NCBI GenBank assembly: GCA_025356335.1
Contig: JANXUF010000004.1
Coordinates: 1-64,000 of the forward strand
Source: Actinomycetes bacterium
GTDB taxonomy: Bacteria > Actinomycetota > Acidimicrobiia > Acidimicrobiales > Ilumatobacteraceae
Length of the DNA: 64,000 nt
Reading direction: 5' to 3'
Below the pieces are notes generated by a model. That model worked only from the letters and a program-made list of their open reading frames with translations. It was not told the DNA's origin and did no database searches. Position 1 is the first letter of the stretch, and each line of letters begins with the position of its first letter. This document shows, piece after piece, positions 26,599 through 35,062 of this stretch. The position numbers and the translations under genes were made by a program.

Positions 26599-27878
26599 CT
26601 GGCGGAGCGCTGCTTCGTTTCGACCGCCGCTGGAACGTCGACGACGATCAACAGCACGACCACGGTGACGATCGTTGCCGCAGCAACGACCAGCGTGGCG
26701 ACGACGCCGGCCGTCATCCCGGCGACCAGCACGATCGCCGATCCAGCGGCGAGTGGCACGAGTTTGCTCCGTCTTCTCGAACCGGCCGACAATGCCAATA
26801 GCAGGTTTGCGAGGATGAAGACGGCGACCGGGACGGCCACGGCGAGCGAGGCCACCCTCGTCGTGATATGTCCGCTGGCGTCGTTCACGGCTGCTGCCAC
26901 CGTTGCAGATTCTGCGCTCGCCGGCGCCTCAGGAACAGGACCGTTCGCTGCCTGCATCGTGATGTACTGGGCGGCGAGATGGATGCCGGCACCGATCGCA
27001 CCGATACTGGCGAAGATCAGGTAGTGCCCGTAGCCCCATTCGAACGAGCGCCTGATGGTGTCCGGCCCCCGGCGATGCGGATTGCCGAAGTACATCCACC
27101 AGGCGGCGAAGGAGATCATCAGTCCGGCAATCGCCACGACGACGAGTTCGGCGGTGACCCCCGAACGCGACGCCTCCTGGATGCCGATCGTGCCGGCAGA
27201 CACCGCCTCACCCAGGACGATCAGGGTGAACAGGCCGTACCGATCGGTGATGTGCTCGAGGTGCGTCACGTTCCCGGTTGCCACCCGCTCCGCCCAGATC
27301 GGGATGACGACTTCGAGGACGACGAGCAACACGGTGAAGGCAACCGTGCCGCTGCCACGCATCGGGATGCGGATCACCCACAACACCTGCACGACGGCGA
27401 TACCGCCGGCGTAACGCAGTGCTCGGGTGCGCATCGATTCGAATGCCAGAGCGACCCGCACCCATTGCGTGACCTGGGCGACCCGCATGATCACGTAGCC
27501 GATGGTGACGGTCTTGAAATTCTGATGCCCGAAGACGTCGGTGACGCCGATCGCCATCACCAACGCACCGCCCATCTGGATGAACGTCAACAGTCGGTAG
27601 GGGATGTCGTCGGCGTCGTGGGCGTTGGCGAACCATGTGAAGTTCATCCACGCCCACCACACGGCGAAGAACATCGAGAGGTAGGCGATCAGCGCATCAC
27701 CGATGCGGTGCTGCGCAAGCGTTTCGTGTAGCCCGGTCGAGACCTGGGCGACGGCGACGACGAAACAGAGGTCGAAGAAGGCCTCCAGCGCGCTGGAGGA
27801 ACGGTGCTCTTCCGTCGGATTTCGCACGACGGCACCCTTCAGCGCACCGATGCGTTCGAGGCCAGTGGAAATCGCCAT
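26595..27878 (-). CDS. LtrA-family (low temperature requirement) membrane protein
   Basis: 427 aa from ATG 27878; the open frame extends further upstream but that part is antisense to tyrA. The N-terminal SALEAFFDLCFVVAVAQV, later WWAWMNFTWFANAHD, the GLFTLIVLGEAV motif and WWMYF are LtrA family landmarks; about ten to twelve hydrophobic helices follow. Function of the family is not established beyond a Listeria cold-growth phenotype. It is the first gene of the three-gene unit and is divergent from tyrA with 93 nt between starts. Confidence 0.88.
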   Translation of the reverse strand: MAISTGLERIGALKGAVVRNPTEEHRSSSALEAFFDLCFVVAVAQVSTGLHETLAQHRIGDALIAYLSMFFAVWWAWMNFTWFANAHDADDIPYRLLTFIQMGGALVMAIGVTDVFGHQNFKTVTIGYVIMRVAQVTQWVRVALAFESMRTRALRYAGGIAVVQVLWVIRIPMRGSGTVAFTVLLVVLEVVIPIWAERVATGNVTHLEHITDRYGLFTLIVLGEAVSAGTIGIQEASRSGVTAELVVVAIAGLMISFAAWWMYFGNPHRRGPDTIRRSFEWGYGHYLIFASIGAIGAGIHLAAQYITMQAANGPVPEAPASAESATVAAAVNDASGHITTRVASLAVAVPVAVFILANLLLALSAGSRRRSKLVPLAAGSAIVLVAGMTAGVVATLVVAAATIVTVVVLLIVVDVPAAVETKQRSAR

Positions 27879-27957
27879 GGTCGCAAGTGTGGCATCCCGA
27901 TCGACGCTCGCGGTGAGCCTGGATCGAATTCGGCAGTGCTCGGCGGGGTGCCATCGG

Positions 27958-27963
27958 TAGGCT
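27958..27963 (+). promoter_or_regulatory. -10 box of tyrA, leaderless start
   Basis: TAGGCT lies 8 nt before the GTG start at 27972 in the 93-nt region divergent from the LtrA-like gene. No clear -35. Confidence 0.55.
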
Positions 27964-27971
27964 CGCTTGCT

Positions 27972-29048
27972 GTGACCGATGCCGTTCCTGCGCCGCGCCG
28001 CGCCAACGTCGTCGGGCTCGGTCTGATGGGCGGGTCGGTGGCCCTGGCGCTGACGCAGCGCGGCTGGCACGTGACGGGCGACGACCTGCAGGACGACGTT
28101 GCCGGAATCGCCGCCGCCAGGGGAATCATCGCCGCCATCGGCCTCGATCCGTCGGCCGAGATCACCGTCATCGCCGCACCGGTGCTGGCGCTCGGCGAAC
28201 TCGCCAAACGTGCACTCGCCGAGACGAGCGGCGTGGTCACCGACATCGGCTCGACAAAGGCATCGGTCGCGGCGGCAGTCGACGACCCGCGGTTCATCGG
28301 TGGCCACCCGATGGCCGGCTCGGAACTCGAAGGGCTCGATGGTGCAGACGGCGACATGTTCGAAGCTGCCGTGTGGGTACTCACTCCGACGGCGTCGACG
28401 GACGACGCGACCTTCTCGACGGTCGCCGCGTTCGTCCACGATCTCGGAGCCGAAGTCGTCGCGCTGACGCCGCAGGCCCACGACGATGTCGTTGCGGTGA
28501 TCTCCCATGTGCCGCATCTGACCGCCGTGACGCTGATGGGTCTGGCGGCGAGGCGATCGAACGAACACAGCGCACTGCTGCGACTCGCAGCCGGCGGGTT
28601 CCGCGACATGACACGCATCGCCTCAGGGCACCCGGCGATGTGGCTGGACATCTGTGCCGACAATCGTCTCGCCATCCTTCGGGCGCTCGACGGGCTGATC
28701 TCCGGGCTCGGCTCGATGCGCGACACCGTCGCCAACGACGACCGCGAGGGCCTACACCGACGGCTGATCGAGGCTCGCGACGCCCGAACGAATCTGCCGG
28801 CGCGAGTCAATCAGCCGCAACACTTCGCTGAGGTGCGTATCGCCATCCCTGACCGCCCAGGTGCCGCTGCCGAAGTCTTCACCCTCGCCGCTGAACTCGG
28901 CGTGAACATCTCCGACTTCGAGGTCGTGCACTCCGCTGAGGGCAACCGCGGTGTCGCCGTCGTGCTCATCGATGCCGAGATGAGCGAACTGTTCCGCGGC
29001 GGCCTGATCGCCCGCGGGTTCCGCCCGGCGATCCAGCGTCTGTCCTGA
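27972..29048 (+). CDS. tyrA: Prephenate dehydrogenase with ACT domain
   Basis: 358 aa from GTG 27972. NAD-binding VVGLGLMGGSVALALTQRG near the N-terminus, DIGSTKASV, GGHPMAGSELEG and the later HD-VVAVISHVPH with its catalytic His are TyrA motifs. Residues about 280-355 form an ACT domain (ADVR-type start FAEVRIAIPDRPGAAAEVF) for tyrosine feedback. It converts prephenate to 4-hydroxyphenylpyruvate. aroA follows after 8 nt, so both belong to one aromatic amino-acid operon. Confidence 0.93.
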   Translation: MTDAVPAPRRANVVGLGLMGGSVALALTQRGWHVTGDDLQDDVAGIAAARGIIAAIGLDPSAEITVIAAPVLALGELAKRALAETSGVVTDIGSTKASVAAAVDDPRFIGGHPMAGSELEGLDGADGDMFEAAVWVLTPTASTDDATFSTVAAFVHDLGAEVVALTPQAHDDVVAVISHVPHLTAVTLMGLAARRSNEHSALLRLAAGGFRDMTRIASGHPAMWLDICADNRLAILRALDGLISGLGSMRDTVANDDREGLHRRLIEARDARTNLPARVNQPQHFAEVRIAIPDRPGAAAEVFTLAAELGVNISDFEVVHSAEGNRGVAVVLIDAEMSELFRGGLIARGFRPAIQRLS

Positions 29049-29056
29049 CACTGCAG

Positions 29057-30400
29057 ATGACCGATTCGCTGCGGATTCATCCGCTCGACAGGCGTCTTGA
29101 TGCCGTCGTTTCCGACGTGCCGGGCTCGAAGAGCATCGCCAACCGGGCGCTGATCTGCGCAGCGCTGGCGGCAGGAACATCGACGTTGACCCGCCTCGCT
29201 CCCGGCGACGACACCGTCGCGATGCTCGAGTGCCTCGAACGTCTCGGCGTCGGCATCGGTCACGATCAGCAGACTTCACAGGTCACCGTCGCCGGTCTGG
29301 ACGGCGTGATCGGCGCAGGACCCGTGACGCTGTATTCGAAGCTCGCCGGAACGACATCGCGCTTCGTCACTGCCCTCGCCGCACTCGGCGGAGGACCGTA
29401 CCTCATCGACGGCGACCCGCCCCTTCGCGCCCGTCCGATGTCTCCGCTCCACGACGCCCTCCGCTCGCTCGGTGCCACCGTCACACCGTCGGGGCACTGG
29501 GGATTCCTGCCGGTCACCGTCAGCGGACCGGCAACGAACGAAAATGCGAACGGAGGTGGGTCTGCCCAGGCCAACCAGGCGGTGGGTGCTGGAACACGAG
29601 GCGGTTCGGTGTCGATGCCCGGCGACATCTCCAGCCAATACATCACTGCGTTGATGCTCATCGCTCCGTACCTCTCTGACGGCCTGACGATCGAACTGAC
29701 GACCGACCTCGTGTCGCGCCCGTACGTTGCCTTGACCGCTGAGGTGATGGCATCGTTCGGCGTGTCGTCGGTCGACATCGCCGAGCGGCGGATCGTCGTG
29801 CGACCTGGTCGCTATGTGGCGTGCGACTACGCCATCGAGGTCGACGCTTCGTCGGCGAGCTACGCGCTTGCAGCTGCGGCGATCGTCGGCGGAAGGGTGC
29901 TGGTGAACGGCCTCGGTGATCGGTCGCTTCAGGGTGATGCGCAGTTCGCCGGCGTGCTCGCTGCCATGGGTGCGACGATCTCGACGACGGAATCGACGAC
30001 GACGATCGACGTGTCCGGCCCACTGCAGGGCATCGATATCGATATGGCCGACATCTCGGACACGGCGCCGTCGCTCGCCGTCGTCGCCGCGTTTGCCAAC
30101 GGGCCGACCACGATCCGCGGCATCGAGTTCATCCGCCGTAAGGAAACGGACCGCATCACTGCGCTCGTCAACGAACTGCGAAAATGCGGTGCCGATATCG
30201 ACGAGCATGTCGATGGCCTGACCATTCGACCGACAGGCCTGCACGGCGCGTCGATCGAGACGTACCACGACCACCGCATCGCCATGGCGATGGCGCTCAT
30301 CGGCCTTCGGGTCGACGGGTTGACGATCGACGACCCGGACGTCGTTACCAAGAGTTGGCCTGACTACTGGAGTTTTCTCACCCGGCTGGCACAGAAATAG
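29057..30400 (+). CDS. aroA: 3-phosphoshikimate 1-carboxyvinyltransferase (EPSP synthase)
   Basis: 447 aa. PGSKSIANRALICAAL near the N-terminus, GTTSRFVTALAALG, PGDISSQYITALM, RRKETDRITAL and the C-terminal YHDHRIAMA are the standard substrate-binding motifs. It joins shikimate-3-phosphate and phosphoenolpyruvate. An Asn/Gly/Ala-rich insertion of about 18-20 residues (near residues 158-180) sits just before the PGDISSQ motif and is not in typical family members. It is 8 nt after tyrA. Confidence 0.95.
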   Translation: MTDSLRIHPLDRRLDAVVSDVPGSKSIANRALICAALAAGTSTLTRLAPGDDTVAMLECLERLGVGIGHDQQTSQVTVAGLDGVIGAGPVTLYSKLAGTTSRFVTALAALGGGPYLIDGDPPLRARPMSPLHDALRSLGATVTPSGHWGFLPVTVSGPATNENANGGGSAQANQAVGAGTRGGSVSMPGDISSQYITALMLIAPYLSDGLTIELTTDLVSRPYVALTAEVMASFGVSSVDIAERRIVVRPGRYVACDYAIEVDASSASYALAAAAIVGGRVLVNGLGDRSLQGDAQFAGVLAAMGATISTTESTTTIDVSGPLQGIDIDMADISDTAPSLAVVAAFANGPTTIRGIEFIRRKETDRITALVNELRKCGADIDEHVDGLTIRPTGLHGASIETYHDHRIAMAMALIGLRVDGLTIDDPDVVTKSWPDYWSFLTRLAQK

Positions 30401-30431
30401 GCCACGAAGCGAAGTAGCGTTCGGCGGTCGT

Positions 30432-31067
30432 ATGGGTGCCCGAAAAGTTTCGTCTGCTGTCGTTGCCGCCTTCGATATCGACGGAACACTCACCACCCGG
30501 GACTGTGTCGTTCCATTTCTTCGATCGTTCGTCGGTACCCGGGCGCTGATGAAGGGGTTCGTCGGCCGTCCACTGCAGTCGTTCGGCGGGCTCCTCCGCC
30601 GAGACCGCCACGCTCTGAAGACGATTGCGCTGTCGCCGTTGGCCGGCCGAGACGCCGACGAGCTCGACGCCGCCGGCGAACGCTTCGCCCGTGAGATCAT
30701 CCCCGGCTGGCTGCGAGCCGACACCGTCGCCAGGCTCAAACAGCATCTCCTCGCTGATCACCGTGTCGTGCTGGTCTCGGCATCTCTTTCGCCCTACGTC
30801 CACCCTCTCGCCCGCCAGCTCGGTGCCGAAGCTGCGCTCTGCTGTGAACTCGAGTCGATCGATGGTCGCTTGACAGGTCGCCTCGAGGGCCCCAACTGCC
30901 GTGGTCCCGAGAAGCTCCGCCGTCTGCGCGAGTGGCTCGGCGACTCCTTCGACGCAACCGAATTGTGGGCGTACGGCGATTCTTCCGGCGACGATGAAAT
31001 GCTGCGTGCGGCGGAGCATCCGACGAAGATCACACGGACGTCGCGAATCGAGGAACGCATCGCATGA
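30432..31067 (+). CDS. HAD-IB family phosphatase (SerB-like)
   Basis: 211 aa. Motif I is FDIDGTLT (residues 14-21), the Ser motif is VLVSASLSPYV, Lys lies in GPEKLRRL and motif IV is YGDSSGDDEML. Family members remove phosphate from serine-phosphate, prenyl phosphates or similar. The stop overlaps the start of the DPPR synthase gene (ATGA), which makes it a good candidate for the poorly defined step that dephosphorylates decaprenyl-phospho-5-phosphoribose; in M. tuberculosis a PAP2-type protein (Rv3807c) is usually proposed. This role is inference. Confidence 0.85.
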   Translation: MGARKVSSAVVAAFDIDGTLTTRDCVVPFLRSFVGTRALMKGFVGRPLQSFGGLLRRDRHALKTIALSPLAGRDADELDAAGERFAREIIPGWLRADTVARLKQHLLADHRVVLVSASLSPYVHPLARQLGAEAALCCELESIDGRLTGRLEGPNCRGPEKLRRLREWLGDSFDATELWAYGDSSGDDEMLRAAEHPTKITRTSRIEERIA

Positions 31068-31936
31068 TGCGATCGCTGCTCAAAGAAGCGCGCCCCAAGC
31101 AGTGGTTCAAGAACGTGTTGGTGTTCGCCGCACCCGGCGCGGCCGGCGTGCTCGACGACGGCCACTACATACGCATCGCCCTGCTGACCTTCGTGGCCTT
31201 CTGCCTGGTATCGAGCGGCACCTACTACTGGAATGACATCCTCGACGTCGACAGCGACCGCCAGCATCCGAAGAAACGATGCAGGCCGATCGCTTCCGGA
31301 GCCGTCCCGATTGGCATCGCGCGAGTCGTCGGAACCGTGTTGATTTTCGGAGGAATCGCCATCGGGCTGACGACAGGACACCCGAAGACCAGCCTCATCC
31401 TCGTGCTCTACGTCGTGTTGACACTGTCGTACAGCATCAAACTGAAGCACGTCGCCGTCGTCGATCTCGTCGCTGTTGCCGGCGGTTTCGTGCTGCGGGC
31501 AATCGGTGGAGCGATCGCCGCCGGCAAGCCGATGTCGACGTGGTTCGTGCTGGTCACGACCTTCGGCTCGTTGTTCATCGTCACCGGGAAGCGATACGCC
31601 GAGTTGATCGAGATGGGGGAGGAAGCGGGAACGACACGGGCCACATTGGAGACGTATTCGATCGCCTACCTGCGGATGCTGCTCGGCATCAGTGCCGGCG
31701 CGACGCTACTCGCCTACTGCCAATGGGCGTTCGACACCGCCGAACTCGCCGGCAGCACCTTCCCGTATTACGAACTGTCGATCGTGCCGGTACTGACGGC
31801 GCTGCTGCGCTATCTGCTGATCCTCGAACAGGGCCGCGGCGGCGCTCCGGAGGAAGTATTCATCGGCGACCGCCCGCTGCAGTTCTTCGGCGTGATCTGG
31901 TTCGTACTCTTCGGTCTCGGAGTCTACGTGCGGTAG
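31064..31936 (+). CDS. ubiA: Decaprenyl-phosphate phosphoribosyltransferase (DPPR synthase, UbiA fold)
   Basis: 290 aa, nine or so membrane helices. The first Asp-rich motif NDILDVDSDRQH (residues 57-68, NDxxDxxxDxxH) and the KKRCRPIASG that follows match M. tuberculosis Rv3806c; a second polar motif is GKRYAELIEMG. It transfers phosphoribose from PRPP to decaprenyl phosphate, the first committed step of decaprenyl-phospho-arabinose synthesis. It is coupled to the HAD phosphatase upstream, and dprE1-dprE2 lie 0.9 kb downstream. Confidence 0.93.
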   Translation: MMRSLLKEARPKQWFKNVLVFAAPGAAGVLDDGHYIRIALLTFVAFCLVSSGTYYWNDILDVDSDRQHPKKRCRPIASGAVPIGIARVVGTVLIFGGIAIGLTTGHPKTSLILVLYVVLTLSYSIKLKHVAVVDLVAVAGGFVLRAIGGAIAAGKPMSTWFVLVTTFGSLFIVTGKRYAELIEMGEEAGTTRATLETYSIAYLRMLLGISAGATLLAYCQWAFDTAELAGSTFPYYELSIVPVLTALLRYLLILEQGRGGAPEEVFIGDRPLQFFGVIWFVLFGLGVYVR

Positions 31937-32000
31937 GCGCATTGGCGATAGCGGTGGTGTGGCGTGATGATGATGACCCGCCCTGCTCGCCGAAACTCAT

Positions 32001-32030
32001 TAGGATCGACCAGGCCCGCGAAGCAGGAAT
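32001..32030 (+). promoter_or_regulatory. Promoter -10 and Shine-Dalgarno of the methyltransferase-dprE1-dprE2 unit
   Basis: TAGGAT at 32001-32006 is a good -10 box; AGGAAT at 32025-32030 is a Shine-Dalgarno sequence ending 3 nt before ATG 32034. This unit therefore appears leadered, unlike several neighbours. Confidence 0.45.
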
Positions 32031-32033
32031 CAG

Positions 32034-32807
32034 ATGGCGAACGAATCGAACACAACGGCACCGACACTGTCACTGGCGTCGATCCTCACGCTCGTCGACG
32101 ACGTCAACGGGTGGATGTCACCTGACCAGGCAGCAGTGCTGCACCGGGCGGCGATCGACTGCCCGTCCAGTGGAACGATCGTCGAGATCGGCAGCTTTCA
32201 GGGACGATCGACGATCGTCCTGGCACTCTCGGCCGCCGACGACACGCACATCGTCGCCATCGATCCGCATGCCGGCAACGACAGGGGGCCGCAGGAACTC
32301 GACGGATTTGCCGACCAGGCCGCTGACGACCATGCGGTGTTCCTGGCGAACCTGTCCAAGGCCGGCGTGAGCGACAGAATTCGCTACGTCAGGGCATTCT
32401 CCGATGAGGCGCTCTGCGAGGTGACGACGCCGATCGACCTGCTGTACATCGATGGAGCGCACCGTTACGGACCGGCGCAGCGCGACATCCGTCAGTGGGG
32501 GGACCGTGTCGTCGACGGCGGCACGCTGCTGATCCACGACTCGTTCTCCTCCGTCGGGGTGACAGCGGCGATTGCCCGTCATCTGACGCTCGGCCGGCGG
32601 TTCCGCTACGTCGGACGCGCCCGTTCGCTCGCCATCTTCCGCGCCGACCTGGCAACATCACCATCGGCGCGTCTCAAGAACGCCGTGCACGTCGTGGCCC
32701 AGGTGCCGTGGTTCGTGCGCAACCTCGGGCTCAAGGTGCTGTTGACGTGCGGCCTTGTCACAGTACTTTCCAGGCGCGGCAGGGCCGTCCCCGAATGGCC
32801 GTACTGA
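32034..32807 (+). CDS. Class I SAM-dependent methyltransferase (Methyltransf_24-like)
   Basis: 257 aa. IVEIGSFQGRSTIVLALSAA is motif I, VAIDPHAGND motif II, and DLLYIDGAHRYGPAQRDI followed by LLIHDSF is typical of the Methyltransf_24 group, found with glycosyltransferases that modify sugars or lipids. The C-terminal 50 residues are basic and may contact membrane. The stop overlaps the dprE1 start (TGATG), so it is translated together with the arabinose-forming enzymes. Its substrate is unknown. Confidence 0.82.
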   Translation: MANESNTTAPTLSLASILTLVDDVNGWMSPDQAAVLHRAAIDCPSSGTIVEIGSFQGRSTIVLALSAADDTHIVAIDPHAGNDRGPQELDGFADQAADDHAVFLANLSKAGVSDRIRYVRAFSDEALCEVTTPIDLLYIDGAHRYGPAQRDIRQWGDRVVDGGTLLIHDSFSSVGVTAAIARHLTLGRRFRYVGRARSLAIFRADLATSPSARLKNAVHVVAQVPWFVRNLGLKVLLTCGLVTVLSRRGRAVPEWPY

Positions 32808-34180
32808 TGCGCCGGGCAATGTCCGGTTGGGGACGAACGAATCCGTCATCGTGCGAGGTCATCGACGTCGATCGCGCCGATATCGCTGCCGTGGTCGCGC
32901 AGGCTTCCAGCCGCGGCGCGCTTGCACGAGGACTCGGTCGTTCATACGGTGATTCCGCCCAGAACGGCGGTGGGTTGCTCGTGCGTCTGGGCGGCACGGC
33001 GGCAGACATCTTCCTCGACCCCGACACAGGCGTCGTCCGGGTCGGCGGCGGTGTCAGCCTCGACGATTTGCTGCGCGTCGTCGTGCCGCGTGGCTGGTTC
33101 ATCCCCGTCAGCCCTGGCACGCGTTCGGTGACGATCGGCGGCGCTGTTGCCAGCGATATCCATGGAAAGAACCATCACGTCGATGGATCGTTCGGCAACC
33201 ATGTCGTGTCCTTGACGCTGTTGCTCGCCGACGGATCGACGATGGTGGTCGGACCGCAGCAGCATGCCGAAATCTTCTGGGCGACGGTCGGAGGAATGGG
33301 CTTGACCGGCATCATCCTCGAAGCGAACGTCAGGCTGCTCGCCATCGAGACGAGCAGGTGTGCCGTCGAAACAACGCGTCACGACAACCTCGACAGCCTG
33401 CTGACCGAAATGTCGGATGGTGACGAGCATTACCGGTACTCGGTCTCGTGGATCGATCTGATCGCCAAGGGGCGCCACCTCGGACGCAGCGTGTTGAGCC
33501 GCGGCGATCACGCCAAACTGAGCGACCTCGACGCCAGAGCTGCCGGCGATCCGCTGCGCTACGGACCTCGTCAGCGCATCAGCGTTCCGCCCCTCGTTCC
33601 GACGCCCGGCGTGTTGAACCACGCGAGCGTCGCACTCTTTAACGAGGGCTGGTTCCGGCATTATCCAGCGCGCCGCGCGAGTGTCGAGGGCATCGGCGCT
33701 TTTTTCCATCCGCTCGATGGCGTCGGGGCGTGGAACCGCCTCTACGGACGTCTCGGTTTCGTGCAGTACCAGTTCGTCGTTCCGTTCGGCGAGGAGACAG
33801 CGCTACGTGACGTGATCGAACGACTGTCGGCGAGCGGTGCTGCGAGTTTCCTTGCTGTACTCAAGCGTTTCGGCGTGGGCAATCCCGCACCGTTGAGTTT
33901 TCCGTCGCCGGGGTGGACGCTTGCGCTCGACATTCCTGCTCGTTCCAAAGGCCTCGCGTCGCTGCTGCACGACCTCGACCGCGTGGTGCTCGATGCCGGT
34001 GGACGTCACTATCTCGCCAAGGATTCGCACACCACACCCGCCGCCTTCCGCCGCGGCTATCCGCGGCTCGCCGAATGGCAGACCATCCGTGATCGGCTCG
34101 ACCCCGGCCGCCTGTGGTGTAGCGATCAGGCGCGCCGACTCGAACTGGTCGATCAGGCCATTATCAGGAGCTCGTCATGA
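32807..34180 (+). CDS. dprE1: Decaprenylphosphoryl-beta-D-ribose 2'-oxidase
   Basis: 457 aa from ATG 32807, chosen for the TGATG overlap; M. tuberculosis DprE1 is 461 aa. The FAD-binding PCMH/VAO fold shows GLGRSYGDSAQN, SVTIGGAVASDIHGKNHH, GSFGNHV and WATVGGMGLTGII. The substrate domain has FLAVLKRFGVGNPAPLSF, GWTLALD and LAKDSHTT. It oxidises DPR to the 2'-keto intermediate at the outer membrane face. In GWTLALD an Ala (residue 373) stands where M. tuberculosis has Cys387, the benzothiazinone target. The stop overlaps dprE2 (ATGA). Confidence 0.95.
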   Translation: MRRAMSGWGRTNPSSCEVIDVDRADIAAVVAQASSRGALARGLGRSYGDSAQNGGGLLVRLGGTAADIFLDPDTGVVRVGGGVSLDDLLRVVVPRGWFIPVSPGTRSVTIGGAVASDIHGKNHHVDGSFGNHVVSLTLLLADGSTMVVGPQQHAEIFWATVGGMGLTGIILEANVRLLAIETSRCAVETTRHDNLDSLLTEMSDGDEHYRYSVSWIDLIAKGRHLGRSVLSRGDHAKLSDLDARAAGDPLRYGPRQRISVPPLVPTPGVLNHASVALFNEGWFRHYPARRASVEGIGAFFHPLDGVGAWNRLYGRLGFVQYQFVVPFGEETALRDVIERLSASGAASFLAVLKRFGVGNPAPLSFPSPGWTLALDIPARSKGLASLLHDLDRVVLDAGGRHYLAKDSHTTPAAFRRGYPRLAEWQTIRDRLDPGRLWCSDQARRLELVDQAIIRSSS

Positions 34181-34938
34181 ACAATGCATTCGGTGAAGCC
34201 CAGCACATCGTGCTGCTCGGCGGCAACAGCGAGATCGGTCTGGCGGTCGTCCGGGCACTGATCTCACCGGCGACGCAGACCGTGACGCTCGGTTGTCGCT
34301 CACTGGACAAAGGGGCGATCGTGGCTGCCACGGTGGCGTCAGACACAGTGACGGTCGACGTCGTGCACTTCGACGCCGCCGACTCAGCCGGTCATCAGCC
34401 GTTCATCGACGCCGAGGTCGCGAAGCACGGAGACCTGGACGCCGTTGTCATGGCGTTCGGTGTGCTCGGTGAACAGTCGGACTTCGACAGCGATCCGGTC
34501 GTCGCCGCCGACGCCGTGACAACGAACTACGTCGGTGCCGTTAGTAGCGGACTGGCAGTCGCCAAGCAGTTCCGTCGACAGGGTCATGGTGTACTCGTCG
34601 TGCTCTCGAGCGTCGCCGGCGAACGTGTCCGCTCGGCGAACTTCGTCTACGGATCGTCCAAGGCCGGACTCGACGCCTTCGCCCAGGGCCTCGGCGACAC
34701 CCTCGCTCCGCTCGGCGCCCAGGTGCTGGTGGTCCGCCCCGGTTTCGTGCACTCGGCGATGACGAAGGGGATGAAGCCGGCACCGTTCTCGACGACTCCG
34801 GATGTCGTCGCCGCCCGGACCGTCAAGGCGCTGCGCGCCGGCAAGCACACCGTGTGGGTGCCGGGCACCTTGCGATTCGTCTTCGGGATCTTCCGCCACC
34901 TGCCGCGCGCCGTCTGGCGGCGGCTGCCGCTCGGCTGA
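34177..34938 (+). CDS. dprE2: Decaprenylphosphoryl-D-2-keto-erythropentose reductase
   Basis: 253 aa short-chain dehydrogenase. HIVLLGGNSEIGLAVV is the dinucleotide loop, VLSSVAGERVRSANFVYGSSKAGLDAF holds the catalytic Ser-Tyr-Lys (given as SVAGERV and YGSSKAG), and RPGFVHSAMTKG is the usual following segment. The C-terminus FRHLPRAVWRRLPLG is basic, as in other DprE2 proteins. It reduces the DprE1 product to decaprenyl-phospho-arabinose. It is coupled to dprE1. Confidence 0.94.
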   Translation: MNNAFGEAQHIVLLGGNSEIGLAVVRALISPATQTVTLGCRSLDKGAIVAATVASDTVTVDVVHFDAADSAGHQPFIDAEVAKHGDLDAVVMAFGVLGEQSDFDSDPVVAADAVTTNYVGAVSSGLAVAKQFRRQGHGVLVVLSSVAGERVRSANFVYGSSKAGLDAFAQGLGDTLAPLGAQVLVVRPGFVHSAMTKGMKPAPFSTTPDVVAARTVKALRAGKHTVWVPGTLRFVFGIFRHLPRAVWRRLPLG

Positions 34939-35062
34939 AGGCGTGACAGTTTCTGGCAGTGGCAGGAGCCTGGACAGTAGCCGGAACCGGAAAATACCTG
35001 GGAACCCTGAGCGTTCGGTGCTGGCACCCGACATCGACACGGTGGCTTCCGGGGTGGAGGCG

